DNA of 64,000 nt from Streptomyces sp. 846.5 (GCF_004365705.1 NZ_SOBN01000001.1:3830001-3894000), one strand, 5' to 3'; shown: positions 44,675 to 54,145, counted from the stretch's first letter. Numbers and translations are program-made. The notes: generated by a model from the sequence alone, not told the origin.

Positions 44675-45211
44675 CTACAGCCCGAGCTCGGCCAGCTGGT
44701 AGGCGGCCAGGTACGGCAGGCCCTCGGCCTCGACGGCGGGGGCCGCGCCGCGCTCCACGATGACCGCGACGGCGACGACCTCGCCACCGGCCTCCCGTAC
44801 CGCCTCGACGGCGGTCAGCGGCGAGCCGCCGGTGGTGGAGGTGTCCTCGACGACCAGCACCCGGCGGCCCTTGACGTCGGCGCCCTCGATCCGGCGCTGC
44901 ATGCCGTGCGCCTTCTGCGCCTTGCGAACCACGAAGGCGTCCAGCCGCTCGCCGCGCGCGGCGGAGGCGTGCAGCATCGAGGTGGCCACCGGGTCCGCGC
45001 CCAGGGTGAGTCCGCCGACGGCGTCGAAGTCCAGGTCCGCGGTGAGGTCCAGCATCACCTGGCCGACGAGCGGTGCGGCCTGGCCGTCCAGGGTGATCCG
45101 GCGGAGGTCGATGTAGTAGTCGGACTCCAGGCCCGAGGACAGGGTGACCTTGCCGTGGACCACGGCCTTGGTCTTGATCTGGTCGAGAAGCGCGTCGCGG
45201 TGGGTGCTCAT
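44675..45211 (-). CDS. pyrE: Orotate phosphoribosyltransferase
   Basis: 178 residues. It makes OMP from orotate and PRPP. LSSGLESDYYIDLRRITLDG, and the PRPP-binding RRVLVVEDTSTTGGS, are characteristic. It ends in the AELGL stop. Instead of a normal ribosome binding site it has TAGGCT (45220-45225) 8 bases before ATG 45211, though GGGG lies between; probably leaderless. It is near fba as in Streptomyces. Confidence 0.97.
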   Translation of the reverse strand: MSTHRDALLDQIKTKAVVHGKVTLSSGLESDYYIDLRRITLDGQAAPLVGQVMLDLTADLDFDAVGGLTLGADPVATSMLHASAARGERLDAFVVRKAQKAHGMQRRIEGADVKGRRVLVVEDTSTTGGSPLTAVEAVREAGGEVVAVAVIVERGAAPAVEAEGLPYLAAYQLAELGL

Positions 45212-45236
45212 GAGGCCCCAGCCTATCGAGGCCGGC

Positions 45237-46103
45237 TCAGCGACGCCGCCAGGTCCAGGTGGTGCTGACCTCCAGCGGGTCGATGGGGGTGACCAGGCGC
45301 GGGGCGGTGTTCAGGCCGTTGGGCGGGCCGGTCTGGGGTTCCACGCAGATGGCGTCCTCCTGCTCGTCGAAGACCACCAGCCAGTCGCAGCCCGCGGTGA
45401 TCTCCAGGCTGAGTTCGTCCTCCCAGACCAGGGTGGCCTCGACCCCGTACGGGAGGCCGAAGCAGTCGTCGCGCGGCCCTTCGAGGGGGCTGATGCGGTT
45501 GCCGGTGGGGAGGTGGTCGCTGCCGCGTTCCTCCTGCCAGGCGGGCTCGAAGTCCAGCCGGGCCGGGGCGCCGTCCGGGCTGAGCTGCTTGCGGAACCAG
45601 GGGTGCCAGCCGGCCATGGCCGGGAAGGAGACCTCGGCGGTCTCCACGGACAGGGTGGTGCGCAGCGACTCGGCGGTCAGTTCGAACAGCTGGGTGACCC
45701 GGCCCGCGTACGGCCAGGGCTCGGCCAGGTCGTAGTAGAACGCGGCACTGGTCGCGCCCACCGGTGCCGCCGCGCGCCAGGCGGTGCGGACCCCCGTGCC
45801 GTGGATGGCGTGCGGCGGCATGTCGATGGGCAGCGCGTGCCGCTCCCCGCCGTTGCGCCAGCGGCCGTGGTCGACCCGTCCGGCCCACGGCACCATCGGG
45901 AACGACCCGTAGGCGAACACGCCCTTGCCCTGCGCGGCGGGGTCCTCCCCGGTCCGCAGCAGCTCGGTGCCGCCGATCCTGAGGCTGCCGAGGCGGCAGC
46001 CGTCACCCGGCAGCACCGTGACCTCCACGTCGCCCGCCGTCAGCAGGACGGGGGCGGTCGTAGTCGGGGCGGCGTCACCCAGGGAGCTGGCGGGGCGGGG
46101 CAT
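45237..46103 (-). CDS. Aldose 1-epimerase-like protein
   Basis: 288 residues, beta-galactose-mutarotase fold. Catalytic residues recognised by context: His in MPPHAIHGTG, His in AGWHPWFRK and Glu in ICVEPQTGPPNG. It interconverts sugar anomers. Good ribosome binding site AGGAGG before ATG 46103. It lies 25 bases upstream of pyrE on the same strand. Confidence 0.92.
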   Translation of the reverse strand: MPRPASSLGDAAPTTTAPVLLTAGDVEVTVLPGDGCRLGSLRIGGTELLRTGEDPAAQGKGVFAYGSFPMVPWAGRVDHGRWRNGGERHALPIDMPPHAIHGTGVRTAWRAAAPVGATSAAFYYDLAEPWPYAGRVTQLFELTAESLRTTLSVETAEVSFPAMAGWHPWFRKQLSPDGAPARLDFEPAWQEERGSDHLPTGNRISPLEGPRDDCFGLPYGVEATLVWEDELSLEITAGCDWLVVFDEQEDAICVEPQTGPPNGLNTAPRLVTPIDPLEVSTTWTWRRR

Positions 46104-46148
46104 CGGGCCTCCTGAAGTGCGAGATCGTCGGGGTCGTCGGGGTCGACG

Positions 46149-47177
46149 CTACCCGCGCCGACGCAGCACACGGACCAGGATCACCGCGCCGCCGATCAGC
46201 GCCGCTCCGCCGCCGACCACCCAGGGCACCCGGTTGGGCTCGCCGTCGGCGGACGGCGGCTCGCCCATCCGGCGCGACGGCGCGCCCCAGCGGGCCGCCG
46301 CACGGGAGCGGGCGCTGCGCGGGGGCAGGCTGGGACCGTAGCGGCCGCTCGGCGGGGCGTGGTCCACCTCCTCGGCGGAGCGGCCGACCATGCTGCGCCG
46401 GGTCGCCGAGGGGTCCGGCCAGGGCTCGTTGAGCGCGGCGGCGGCGTTGAAGGCGGAGGCGGGCTCGTCGATCAGGAACAGCCCGGACTCGTCGATACCG
46501 TCGATTCCTTCTATGCCGTCGGGGTCCTCGGCGCCGTCCGGGCCCTGCGGGTCGTCGAAGTCGGCGAGCTCGGAGAGGTCGGTGAGCTCACCCAGCTCGG
46601 CGAGCTCCTCCAGGTCCGCCAGCTCGGCGAAAAGGATCGGATCGCCGTCGATGCCCTCCCCCGGGGCGGCGCCGTCAGGGCCGATCAGGTCGGCGTCGGC
46701 GAGGTCGGCGACCATCGCTGCGCAGAAACGATCCAGCAGACGGCGCAGCGCGACCGATACCGCCTCCGGGTGCAGTTCCTCCACCCGGCCCTTGGCCACG
46801 AGGTCACCGTGGAACAGCACCCGGGCCCGGTCGTCGCCGTCCGGCAGCACCTCGACCCGCAGCCGCCCGGAGACCGCGCCGCTGCCGACGGACTGCTGCG
46901 CCCGGACGGTGACGACCAAGTCGTCGGGGTTCCCGGCGGGGTCGCCGTCGGCGTCCCCGCCGGTCACGGGCTCGATCTCCAGCTCGCCACGGTAGGTGAT
47001 GGAGGAGCTGCCGACCCGGAGCTTCAACCGGCCGGTCAGCGCGGGGGCAGGGGTAGGGCCCGGATCGTCCCCGGGCTCCGCCGTGAATCCCGGCAGGCAG
47101 CGCGCCAGCAGCTCGGGACGGCGCAGCGCCTCTCGGACGGCCTGCTGCGGAAGCGGTACCAGAACCTCATGCTCCAT
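46149..47177 (-). CDS. SRPBCC/CoxG-like protein with acidic linker and C-terminal membrane anchor
   Basis: 342 residues. Residues 1-165 are a CoxG-like SRPBCC lipid/ligand-binding domain (VLVPLPQQAVREALRRPELL, LARCLPG). The linker (about 185-245) is highly acidic and has short repeats such as ELADLEELAELGELTDLSEL. A basic stretch (about 285-310) and a C-terminal membrane helix (NRVPWVVGGGAALIGGAVIL) end in RRRG, so the protein is tail-anchored with the domain in the cytoplasm. ATG 47177 has TAGGCT 8 bases upstream, so probably leaderless. Function unknown. Confidence 0.82.
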   Translation of the reverse strand: MEHEVLVPLPQQAVREALRRPELLARCLPGFTAEPGDDPGPTPAPALTGRLKLRVGSSSITYRGELEIEPVTGGDADGDPAGNPDDLVVTVRAQQSVGSGAVSGRLRVEVLPDGDDRARVLFHGDLVAKGRVEELHPEAVSVALRRLLDRFCAAMVADLADADLIGPDGAAPGEGIDGDPILFAELADLEELAELGELTDLSELADFDDPQGPDGAEDPDGIEGIDGIDESGLFLIDEPASAFNAAAALNEPWPDPSATRRSMVGRSAEEVDHAPPSGRYGPSLPPRSARSRAAARWGAPSRRMGEPPSADGEPNRVPWVVGGGAALIGGAVILVRVLRRRG

Positions 47178-47281
47178 GCCTTGGAAGCCTACAGATCACC
47201 CGCCGCCTGGGCGGGCGTATGCGCCTGTGAACCTCACGCAACGTGAAGCCGGCACAGTCTCAGCGCGGGATCAGCGCGGGA

Positions 47282-48958
47282 TCAGCGCGGGTTCAGCAGG
47301 GTCGAGGGGGCGAGCTGGCGGGCGGGGCGGCGCAGGTCGGCGAGGGTGGCGGCGATCCGCAGCGCGGCCGCGTCCAGGCTGCCGGGCGCATCGTCGGGAC
47401 GGGCCGGCGGCCGGAGCTTCGGCGCGGCTACGGAGGCCAGGATGAAACCCCAGTCGGTCGGCCCGGCGCAGGAGCGGTCGGCCGGCACCGCGTACTCCGC
47501 GGTCCGCAGCCCGGTGGAGCGCAGCGTGGCCTCGGCCGCCCAGAAGGCGTCCGCGGCCACCGGTCCGGCGTGGACGGCCAGCCGCCCGTCCGGGTCGAGC
47601 ACCCGGCGGACCATGCCGTAGAACTCCTGGGTGTAGAGCTTGCGTCCCTCGTCCAGGTCGGGATCGGGGAGGTCGGCGACGATCACGTCGTAGCGCCGCT
47701 CGCTGTGGGCCTCCGCGCGCAGCCAGTCGAAGGCGTCGGCGATGACCACCCGGACCCGGGGGTCGGCGAGGGCGTCCCGGTTCAGCCGGGTGAGCCCCGG
47801 GTCGGTTCGGCCCAGGTGCACCACCGCGGGGTCGATCTCGACGACGGTGACCTGGCGCACCCCGGGCAGCCGCAGGGCCTCGGCCGCGGCCAGTCCGTCG
47901 CCGCCGCCGAGGACCAGGACCCGGGCATGTGTACCGACCAGGGCGGGCTGGACCAGCGCGGCGTGGTAGCGGGGCTCGTCGGCGCCGCACACGGCGAGCC
48001 TGCCGCCGAGGTACATCCGCAGCGGGGACGCGGACGCGGCGTCCCCGGCGGGGCCGTCCCCGCCGGGCCGGGAGGCCGGCCGGTACTCCTCCCCCCGTGC
48101 TTCGCGCGGCGGATACCCCATGGCGGCCGTGCGCGGCGGGGGCACCCGGCCGGGGCCGGTGAGCACGATGTCCTGGTAGCGGCTCTGGGTAGCGAAGCGG
48201 ATCGGCGCCCCGTACAGCGCCTGTCTGGCGGCGCGTTCGAAAGCCCCGGTGAGCGAGGCGGCGACGGCCAGGACCACCAGCACCGCGCCGCACAGGCTCC
48301 AGAGCAGCGCCCTGACCCGGCGGCTGGGCTCCCGGGGGAACAGCCAGAGCACCACCACCGCCCCGGCGACGGCGTTGACGGCCCCGGTCAGCAGGGCGCC
48401 GGTGGCCTGGCCCAGCATCGGCAGCAGCAGGAAGGGAAAGGCCAGGCCGCCGACCAGGGCGCCGACATAGTCGGCGGCGAAGAGGTCGGCGACGGCGCGG
48501 CCCGCCTCCTGCCGACGGATCCGCTGGATCAGCGTCATCAGCAGCGGGATCTCCGCCCCGATCAGGATCCCGATCAGCAAGGCGACGCCGACCAGCGCGG
48601 TCCGGTAGTGGCCGACCCAGACGAAGCAGCCGTAGAGCAGCAGCACGGACAGGCCGCCGACCAGCGCCAACGCGCTCTCGACCAGGGCAAACGAGGTGGC
48701 CGGGCGGCGGGTGAAGCGTTTGGCGAGCAACGAGCCGACACCCATGGCGAAGACCATCACCGAGAGCACCACCGACGCCTGGGTGACCGAGTCGCCGAGC
48801 AGGTAGCTGCCCAGGGCCACGAGTTCCAGCTCGTACACCAGACCGCAGGCGGCGCAGACGAACGCGGCGAGCAGCACCAGCAGCCGGGCGGCACGCCTGC
48901 CGCCGACGGGTCTGCCCTCGGCCGGCGGCGGCGAGGAACCCGCGGAATGGTTGATCAC
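47282..48958 (-). CDS. Polytopic membrane protein fused to a spermidine-synthase-like methyltransferase fold
   Basis: 558 residues. Residues 20-260 contain seven or eight membrane helices ([20 protein letters not shown], and [17 protein letters not shown]). Residues 270-545 are spermidine-synthase-like: [37 protein letters not shown] (nucleotide-type glycine motif), VEIDPAVV and [11 protein letters not shown]. It may transfer aminopropyl groups or act on another substrate. GTG 48958 is preferred; TAGCGT lies 6 bases upstream (leaderless), and a TTG at 48964 is possible. Confidence 0.88.
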   Translation of the reverse strand: MINHSAGSSPPPAEGRPVGGRRAARLLVLLAAFVCAACGLVYELELVALGSYLLGDSVTQASVVLSVMVFAMGVGSLLAKRFTRRPATSFALVESALALVGGLSVLLLYGCFVWVGHYRTALVGVALLIGILIGAEIPLLMTLIQRIRRQEAGRAVADLFAADYVGALVGGLAFPFLLLPMLGQATGALLTGAVNAVAGAVVVLWLFPREPSRRVRALLWSLCGAVLVVLAVAASLTGAFERAARQALYGAPIRFATQSRYQDIVLTGPGRVPPPRTAAMGYPPREARGEEYRPASRPGGDGPAGDAASASPLRMYLGGRLAVCGADEPRYHAALVQPALVGTHARVLVLGGGDGLAAAEALRLPGVRQVTVVEIDPAVVHLGRTDPGLTRLNRDALADPRVRVVIADAFDWLRAEAHSERRYDVIVADLPDPDLDEGRKLYTQEFYGMVRRVLDPDGRLAVHAGPVAADAFWAAEATLRSTGLRTAEYAVPADRSCAGPTDWGFILASVAAPKLRPPARPDDAPGSLDAAALRIAATLADLRRPARQLAPSTLLNPR

Positions 48959-49099
48959 GAACAAACGCTAGGCGACGTCAGGTCACGGCCACTTCCCCCG
49001 CAGGAGTGATAGGGACATGTTCCACATTGACGCTTCGATCATGTGCTCGGACAAGTGCTTCGGACAAGTCCGGGAAATTCCGGGGCTGCTGTCGATCCG

Positions 49100-49618
49100 T
49101 CAACTCCGGTACCAGTCCTGAACTTTCAACGACGAACGGGTGCACACCAGACGCCCCTCCTGCGGATAGGCGTGCCAGGTCCGCCAGTGGATCCCCTGTG
49201 CGTCTCCGCCGGCGAGCAATGCGGTGAAGGCCGTCGGATCGCCCGGGAACACCCCGGCGAGCCCAAAGGGATGGTTCTCGACCAGCGCGAGCAACTCCTG
49301 TGCTCTACCGGCGAAAGATTGTTCCTCCAATGTTTCCACCCGGGCCGCGAATTCGTACTCCCGGCCCTGGACCCGCTCGGCGACCCGGGCCGGCAGCGGC
49401 GAGCGCCGCCCCGGCAGGCAGGCCACCGTCTCCGAGCACCGGCCGGACTCCGTACCGAGGACCACCTGGTGAGAGGCGCCCAGCAGGCGTAACTGGAGGT
49501 CCACCGGGCCGATCCGGAGATCCAGGACCGCCAGCGCGGGCAGTTCCTTGCTGCCCAGGCACCAGGCCAGATCCCCGGCGCGGGTGTCGGTGTAGGAGGT
49601 GTTCAGGGTGGTGAGCAT
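49100..49618 (-). CDS. DUF2617 protein
   Basis: 172 residues. Soluble, with LDLRIGPVDLQLRLLGASHQ and LALVENHPFGLAGVFPGDPT typical of the DUF2617 family of actinobacteria. Next to the spermidine-synthase-like gene as in Streptomyces. No catalytic motif recognised. ATG 49618 with CGGAG 9 bases upstream. Confidence 0.9.
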   Translation of the reverse strand: MLTTLNTSYTDTRAGDLAWCLGSKELPALAVLDLRIGPVDLQLRLLGASHQVVLGTESGRCSETVACLPGRRSPLPARVAERVQGREYEFAARVETLEEQSFAGRAQELLALVENHPFGLAGVFPGDPTAFTALLAGGDAQGIHWRTWHAYPQEGRLVCTRSSLKVQDWYRS

Positions 49619-50055
49619 TCTTGGCTCCGCGTACTCGGGTCACTCGAGGGCACCGGGTCGGAACTGCCGCCGGGCACGCGCACGGCCCTGCGGGCGTGGC
49701 GCATCGGGGCATGGCTGCCCTGCGGCAGCAGTCATTCGGGGGACTCAGGAGCAGGGAAGCACGAATACTCCGTGTTCGTAGAGCATTTACCCAACTTCAC
49801 CGCCCTACCATCATTCCCGGATGGATTCCTTCTCCTTGTGTTCGCCGACATGACCGACCCTGCCCGTTGACGTGGGAAAACCCTGCTCCGGGGGATAACC
49901 GGAAGCACCCGGGGAACTGCTTCGGCAGAGCCGGTGAAGGAAATCAACGATTGTCACATGCCCTGGGCAATCGACGGCTGCACAGTCCCCCTCTGTTCTC
50001 ACTCCTTCGAGGGTCACTCGTACGGCACACTGCGCTGTCAATCGCCGTCGCTCGA
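49619..50055. other. Intergenic region upstream of DUF2617
   Basis: 437 bases, lower GC than the neighbourhood. No gene is supported; a plus-strand reading frame from 49934 overlaps the kinase gene and lacks a good start context. TTGACG at 49866-49871 could be a -35 box of a plus-strand promoter. Confidence 0.4.
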
Positions 50056-51447
50056 TCACCCCTGGGGGTGGCGCAGCCCGCTGATCCGACGGCGTACTTG
50101 CGGGGCCAGTTCCGGATACGGCAGCAGGGCCCGGTACTCGGCGAGCGCGGCCGCGGTGTCGCCGAGGTGCTCCAGGCACTGGGCGGCCTCGAAGCGGTAT
50201 CCGATGCCCTGACGATCTGTCACTCCGAACTCGGCCTCCCGCTCCTCGGCGAGGAGCCGGAGCTCGGGCAGGGCGGTGCGGTACTCGCCGACCTCCATCA
50301 GCGTCGCCGCGTACTGCTTGCGCAGCATGCGCACCACCGTGGAGTCGCGGCCGTGCGCCTCGACGGCGGCAGGCACCGCGTCGGCGAGCACGCCGACGGC
50401 CTGGGTGATCCGTCCGGCGTCGAGGAGACCCCTGACCCGGTCCACGGCGGCGAGGATGTCCTCCTTTCCTGCTGCCGGTCGCGGCGGAGCAGCTGCCGGA
50501 AGGGCAGGCCGGGAGCCCTCCCAAGGCGCGAACGGGTACCGGAACGGGCGGCTCGGGTCCATCGGCCCCACCTGCCCCAGCGATCCTTCCGGCGCGCCAG
50601 GGGCGGGCAGGAGCGGGACCAGGGCCCGGTACACCTCCGCCGCGTCCGCGGGCCGTTGCCGGGGGTCCTTGGCGAGCAGCCGCAGCACCAGGCTCTCCAG
50701 CGGTTCCGGCACCTCGGGACGGACCTGGCGCAGCGGCACCGGCGGCTCGTTGAGGTGCCGGTGCAGGACGCCGAGCGCCGAGGAACCGGCGAAGGGCACG
50801 GTTCCGCTGAGGAGTTCGTGCAGCACCACCCCGAGCGCGTAGAGGTCGGCGGCCGGGCCGACGTCGCCGCCCATGGCCTGTTCCGGCGCCATGTAGGCGG
50901 GACTGCCGATGGGGGAGCCGGTCAGGGTGAGCCGGGTGGTGTCGCTGTTCAGCACGGCGGCGACGCCGAGGTCGAGCAGGACCAGCGTTCCGTCCGGACG
51001 GACGATCAGATTGCGCGGCTTGAGGTCGCGATGGACGACCGGCACGGCGTGCACCGCGGTCAGCACCGGGCACAGCTGCGCCGCCACGGCGATCGCCCAC
51101 AGCCAGGGGTACGGATCGTTCTCGGCGAGGTGGTCGGCCAGATCGGCCCCCTGGACGTACTGCATCACCAGGTACAGGTCGTCCCCGTCGTCGCCCGCGT
51201 CATGGACCGTGACCAGGCCGGGGTGCTCGACCCGGGCGGTGATCCGGCACTCCCTGGCGAAGCGCCGGCGCAGTTCCCGGCCGCCGTCGCCGCCGTCGCC
51301 GGCCTCGGCGACCCGGTCGGGCCGGAGCAGCTTGACGGCCACCCGCCGGTCCAGCCGCCGGTCGTGGGCCGTCCACACCTGGCCCATGCCGCCCTGCCCC
51401 ACGAGCGCCGACAGCTCGTACCGGCCCGCGACCACGCGACCGTTCAC
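50056..51447 (-). CDS. Hanks-type Ser/Thr protein kinase with TPR-like C-terminus
   Basis: 463 residues. VGQGGMGQV (16-24) is the glycine loop, Lys 39 (VAVK) the ATP lysine, HRDLKPRN (139-146) the catalytic loop. The usual DFG is DLG (159-161) and MAPEQA follows. Residues 300-345 are a proline/alanine linker, then helices with TPR spacing (GRITQAVGVLADAVPAAVEA, then VGEYRTALPELRLLAEEREA). No membrane segment, so it is a soluble kinase, unlike PknB. GTG 51447 overlaps the stop of the upstream membrane protein (GTGA). Confidence 0.93.
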   Translation of the reverse strand: MNGRVVAGRYELSALVGQGGMGQVWTAHDRRLDRRVAVKLLRPDRVAEAGDGGDGGRELRRRFARECRITARVEHPGLVTVHDAGDDGDDLYLVMQYVQGADLADHLAENDPYPWLWAIAVAAQLCPVLTAVHAVPVVHRDLKPRNLIVRPDGTLVLLDLGVAAVLNSDTTRLTLTGSPIGSPAYMAPEQAMGGDVGPAADLYALGVVLHELLSGTVPFAGSSALGVLHRHLNEPPVPLRQVRPEVPEPLESLVLRLLAKDPRQRPADAAEVYRALVPLLPAPGAPEGSLGQVGPMDPSRPFRYPFAPWEGSRPALPAAAPPRPAAGKEDILAAVDRVRGLLDAGRITQAVGVLADAVPAAVEAHGRDSTVVRMLRKQYAATLMEVGEYRTALPELRLLAEEREAEFGVTDRQGIGYRFEAAQCLEHLGDTAAALAEYRALLPYPELAPQVRRRISGLRHPQG

Positions 51448-51911
51448 GCGCCCCCCTGCTTCCGCAGATAGGCGCTGAGCTCGTCGAGTTCGGCCCTGAC
51501 CTGGTCGATGCGCCCGTTGGGAGCGGCCGGCGGGTGGACCGCGACCGGGAAGTACAGCGGAACGGCGGTCCCCGCCCGGTGCGCGTCGTGCCACCGCAGG
51601 TCGGCAACCAGGAAGTGCACCGGCACGCCGAGCGCCAGCAGGATCAGCACCGCCGTCCCCAGTCCGGCCTGCCAGCTGCTGTCGTTGTGGCTCTCCCCCA
51701 CCAGCACGAACGAGGCGGTGGCCGACACCGCCACCGCCCCGCACCAGAACCAGTCCCAGCCCCTCCGGCTGCGGACGGCCAGCCGGACCATCGGGATCCA
51801 CGACAGGATGCCGATCGTCGCCGGGGGAACAGCGGCGTACAGCACGCGAAGGATCACACGCACGGTCCGCGCACCCCGGCGGGGCGGCGGTATCGGGGCG
51901 GGGCCGGACAT
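51444..51911 (-). CDS. Small membrane protein coupled to the kinase
   Basis: 155 residues with four hydrophobic segments (about 18-38, 42-75, 85-105 and so on): VILRVLYAAVPPATIGILSW, and WFWCGAVAVSATASFVLVGE. The C-terminal tail has AVHPPAAPNGRIDQVRAELDEL, a short coiled-coil helix. Family not recognised. ATG 51911 is used (AGGAG 8 bases upstream), not 51944. It lies 75 bases after the methyltransferase and overlaps the kinase. Confidence 0.83.
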   Translation of the reverse strand: MSGPAPIPPPRRGARTVRVILRVLYAAVPPATIGILSWIPMVRLAVRSRRGWDWFWCGAVAVSATASFVLVGESHNDSSWQAGLGTAVLILLALGVPVHFLVADLRWHDAHRAGTAVPLYFPVAVHPPAAPNGRIDQVRAELDELSAYLRKQGGA

Positions 51912-51986
51912 GGCGCAGCTCCTGACGGTCGGTGTCGCACGCATCGGTGGCGGACGAGGCGAGCGTACCGATGCGTACCGGTGCCC

Positions 51987-54047
51987 TCAGCCCGACCCTG
52001 TGCTGCCGTCCGTCAGTTCGTCGTGGAGGCCCTGGAGCAGCTGCTCGCCGAGCCGCCCGGCCAGCCGCAGCGAGTCCTCGAACGCGGCCAGGGTGCGGAA
52101 GCGCTCGCCGTAACGGCGCTGGGCGTCGAGCGGCAGCCGGGGCACCTGGAGCCGGCGTACGTCCAGCCGGGTGGCCGTCGAGGTGTAGCTGCTCGCCTGC
52201 CGGCTGTTGGCGCTGCCGCGCAGGAATCCGGCGAGGAACCAGGGGTCCAGGGACGCGGGGTCGGGGCGCAGCAGATGGACCCCGCGGCCCAGCAGGGCGC
52301 CCGCCTGCGCCTGGTCGACCACCCGGGCGACCGAGCCGCGGCCGAGGGCCGGGATCACCACGTCCCCGGCCTCGGTGAGCACCGGCTCCTCCTCGTCGCC
52401 GTCGAGCGGCGCCCCCGAGGGGGGTGCGCCGGTGACGATGTCGTGCTCGGTCAGCACCACCGGACCGCCCGCAGGGCCGCCGCCGGTGCCGCCAGTCGCC
52501 GGCCCGCCACTGACCGCCGTACCGGTCCGGATCAGCAGCGCCCCGGTCCGGGCCAGCTCGCCGACGCCGGTCAGCGACCAGTGCGCGGGCTGGGCCGGAC
52601 CGCCGACGACGGGGGCGAGTTCGGCGGACCGCTTCAGCTCGGCGGCCAGCCGGTCCCGCACCGCGGCGAGACCGGCCGTCCCTCCGCCGACGGCGCGCTG
52701 CGGCAGATGCCGGGCCGGGGTGAGGTCCACATCGTCGTCCAGCAGTTCGACGACCTGGAGGGCACGGCTGACGCCGGGGGTCCCGGTCACCGTGCCGTCT
52801 CGGTCGAAGGCCCGCCAGGCGTCCGCCACCGTGGTGCGCAGCGACTGCCAGGAGGGCTTCTCCGCACCGTCCACCGGGCCGCCGGTGTCGACCAGCAGCA
52901 GCAGCTGCGGCGCAGGCGCGCCTGCGCCCGGACGGCGCAGCACCCACAGGTGCAGCGGAATCCCGTACGGCGGCGCCGCCCCGGCCGGGAGGGCGATCAC
53001 GGCCCGCAGCGCTCCCCGGCGCAGCAGGTCCGCCCGGATCCGCCGGCCCGACCTGCGCGAGGCCGCGGCCGGCGGCATCAGCATCACCACCGTGCCGCCC
53101 TCACGGACCCGGGCCAGCGCGTGCTGCACCCAGGCCAGTTCGGACTCGGTGCGCGGCGGCAGGCCGTACTCCCAGCGGGGGTCGTAGGCCAACTCGTCAT
53201 GGCCCCAGTTGCGTTCGTTGAACGGCGGATGGCAGAGCACGACGTCGGCGGCGGCGGAACGGAAGTCGTCCGCCCGAAGGCTGTCGCCGACCCGGATACG
53301 GACCGGGCCCCGGGTGGTCAGCGCGAGGCGCAGGGCGGTGAGCGCCGCAGGCCCGGGGTCCGCCTCCTGGCCGAGGAGCGCGCCGGACGCTCCGGCGGCG
53401 CGGAGCAGGCCGCCGAAGCCGCAGGCGGGATCCAGCACCTGGGCCGCGGGGCCGGCGAGTTCGGCCATCAGCTCGGCCGGTTCGGCCGGGGTCAGCGTGT
53501 ACTGGCGCGGCCCGGACTCCAGATGGCGGCCCAGCAGGAACTCGAACGCCTGCCGGGCACCCAGTTCGGCGGCCAGTTCGACGACGCCCTGCAGCAGTGC
53601 CGAGCGGGCGGAGATCGTCTCCGCGCCCGGAACCGGGACCGGGTGGTCGTCGCCCAGCCGTTCGCGCAGTGCGGCGGCGAGCGCCGACGCCAGCCGAACT
53701 GCCCGGGACCGGCCGCCCGCAGTGGTGGGGGCCGGGTCGGCTTCGGACTGATGATGCATCAGCACCAGGAGCGAGCCCGCCAGTTGCAGGGCGACAAGGG
53801 CTCCGTCGGGGTCCTGCTCGACCTGCTGCCAGACCCGTTCCCGGGCCGGGACCTGACCGATCTTCCCCTGGTCGCGCAACCATCGCTCGACCTCGGCCAG
53901 GTCGAAGGTCGGGCTGGTGTCGGTGCCGCCGACCGGCCGGGGGAAGTCCGCGTGGCGCCGCCGCCAGTTGCTGACGGCGGCGCGACCCACACCGGCCAGC
54001 CGGGCGATCCCGCCTGCCGTGACCGCGGCCCCGTCGCCCTGCACCAT
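51987..54047 (-). CDS. N6-adenine-specific DNA methyltransferase-like protein with N-terminal HTH and C-terminal specificity-like domain
   Basis: 686 residues. Residues 5-60 are a helix-turn-helix (TAGGIARLAGVGRAAVSNW). Residues 180-390 are an HsdM-type methyltransferase: motif I is VLDPACGFGGLL, motif IV is CHPPFNERNWG where NPPF would be expected, so the catalytic Asn is His. The last 130 residues (GDVVIPALGRGSVAR, then TATRLDVRRLQVPRLPLDAQ) look like half of an HsdS target-recognition domain. No nuclease gene is near. The start could also be 54059. Likely a methyltransferase-derived regulator or a modified-specificity enzyme. Confidence 0.85.
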   Translation of the reverse strand: MVQGDGAAVTAGGIARLAGVGRAAVSNWRRRHADFPRPVGGTDTSPTFDLAEVERWLRDQGKIGQVPARERVWQQVEQDPDGALVALQLAGSLLVLMHHQSEADPAPTTAGGRSRAVRLASALAAALRERLGDDHPVPVPGAETISARSALLQGVVELAAELGARQAFEFLLGRHLESGPRQYTLTPAEPAELMAELAGPAAQVLDPACGFGGLLRAAGASGALLGQEADPGPAALTALRLALTTRGPVRIRVGDSLRADDFRSAAADVVLCHPPFNERNWGHDELAYDPRWEYGLPPRTESELAWVQHALARVREGGTVVMLMPPAAASRRSGRRIRADLLRRGALRAVIALPAGAAPPYGIPLHLWVLRRPGAGAPAPQLLLLVDTGGPVDGAEKPSWQSLRTTVADAWRAFDRDGTVTGTPGVSRALQVVELLDDDVDLTPARHLPQRAVGGGTAGLAAVRDRLAAELKRSAELAPVVGGPAQPAHWSLTGVGELARTGALLIRTGTAVSGGPATGGTGGGPAGGPVVLTEHDIVTGAPPSGAPLDGDEEEPVLTEAGDVVIPALGRGSVARVVDQAQAGALLGRGVHLLRPDPASLDPWFLAGFLRGSANSRQASSYTSTATRLDVRRLQVPRLPLDAQRRYGERFRTLAAFEDSLRLAGRLGEQLLQGLHDELTDGSTGSG

Positions 54048-54116
54048 CTCGCACCCCACCTTCTGCAGTCACCGACGGCCGATCATACACAGCAGCCTTC
54101 ACATCAGATAGTTCTG

Positions 54117-54145
54117 TTGACGGTGTTCACAGAACATGGTCTGAT
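54117..54145 (+). promoter_or_regulatory. Promoter with internal operator before the lipoprotein gene
   Basis: TTGACG (54117-54122) and TCTGAT (54140-54145) are separated by 17 bases; within the spacer TGTTC-ACA-GAACA (54124-54136) is a perfect palindrome. The region also serves the divergent methyltransferase gene, whose start is about 70 bases away. Confidence 0.6.

Noticed and set aside
46560-46640. Short tandem-like repeats suggesting a CRISPR or satellite
   Set aside because: They encode the acidic Glu/Leu/Asp linker of the SRPBCC protein; units are irregular and in frame.
50056-54047. A complete Pgl/BREX phage defence system
   Set aside because: Only a kinase and a methyltransferase are present; PglZ, PglY/BrxC and other parts are missing, so only a partial analogy is kept.
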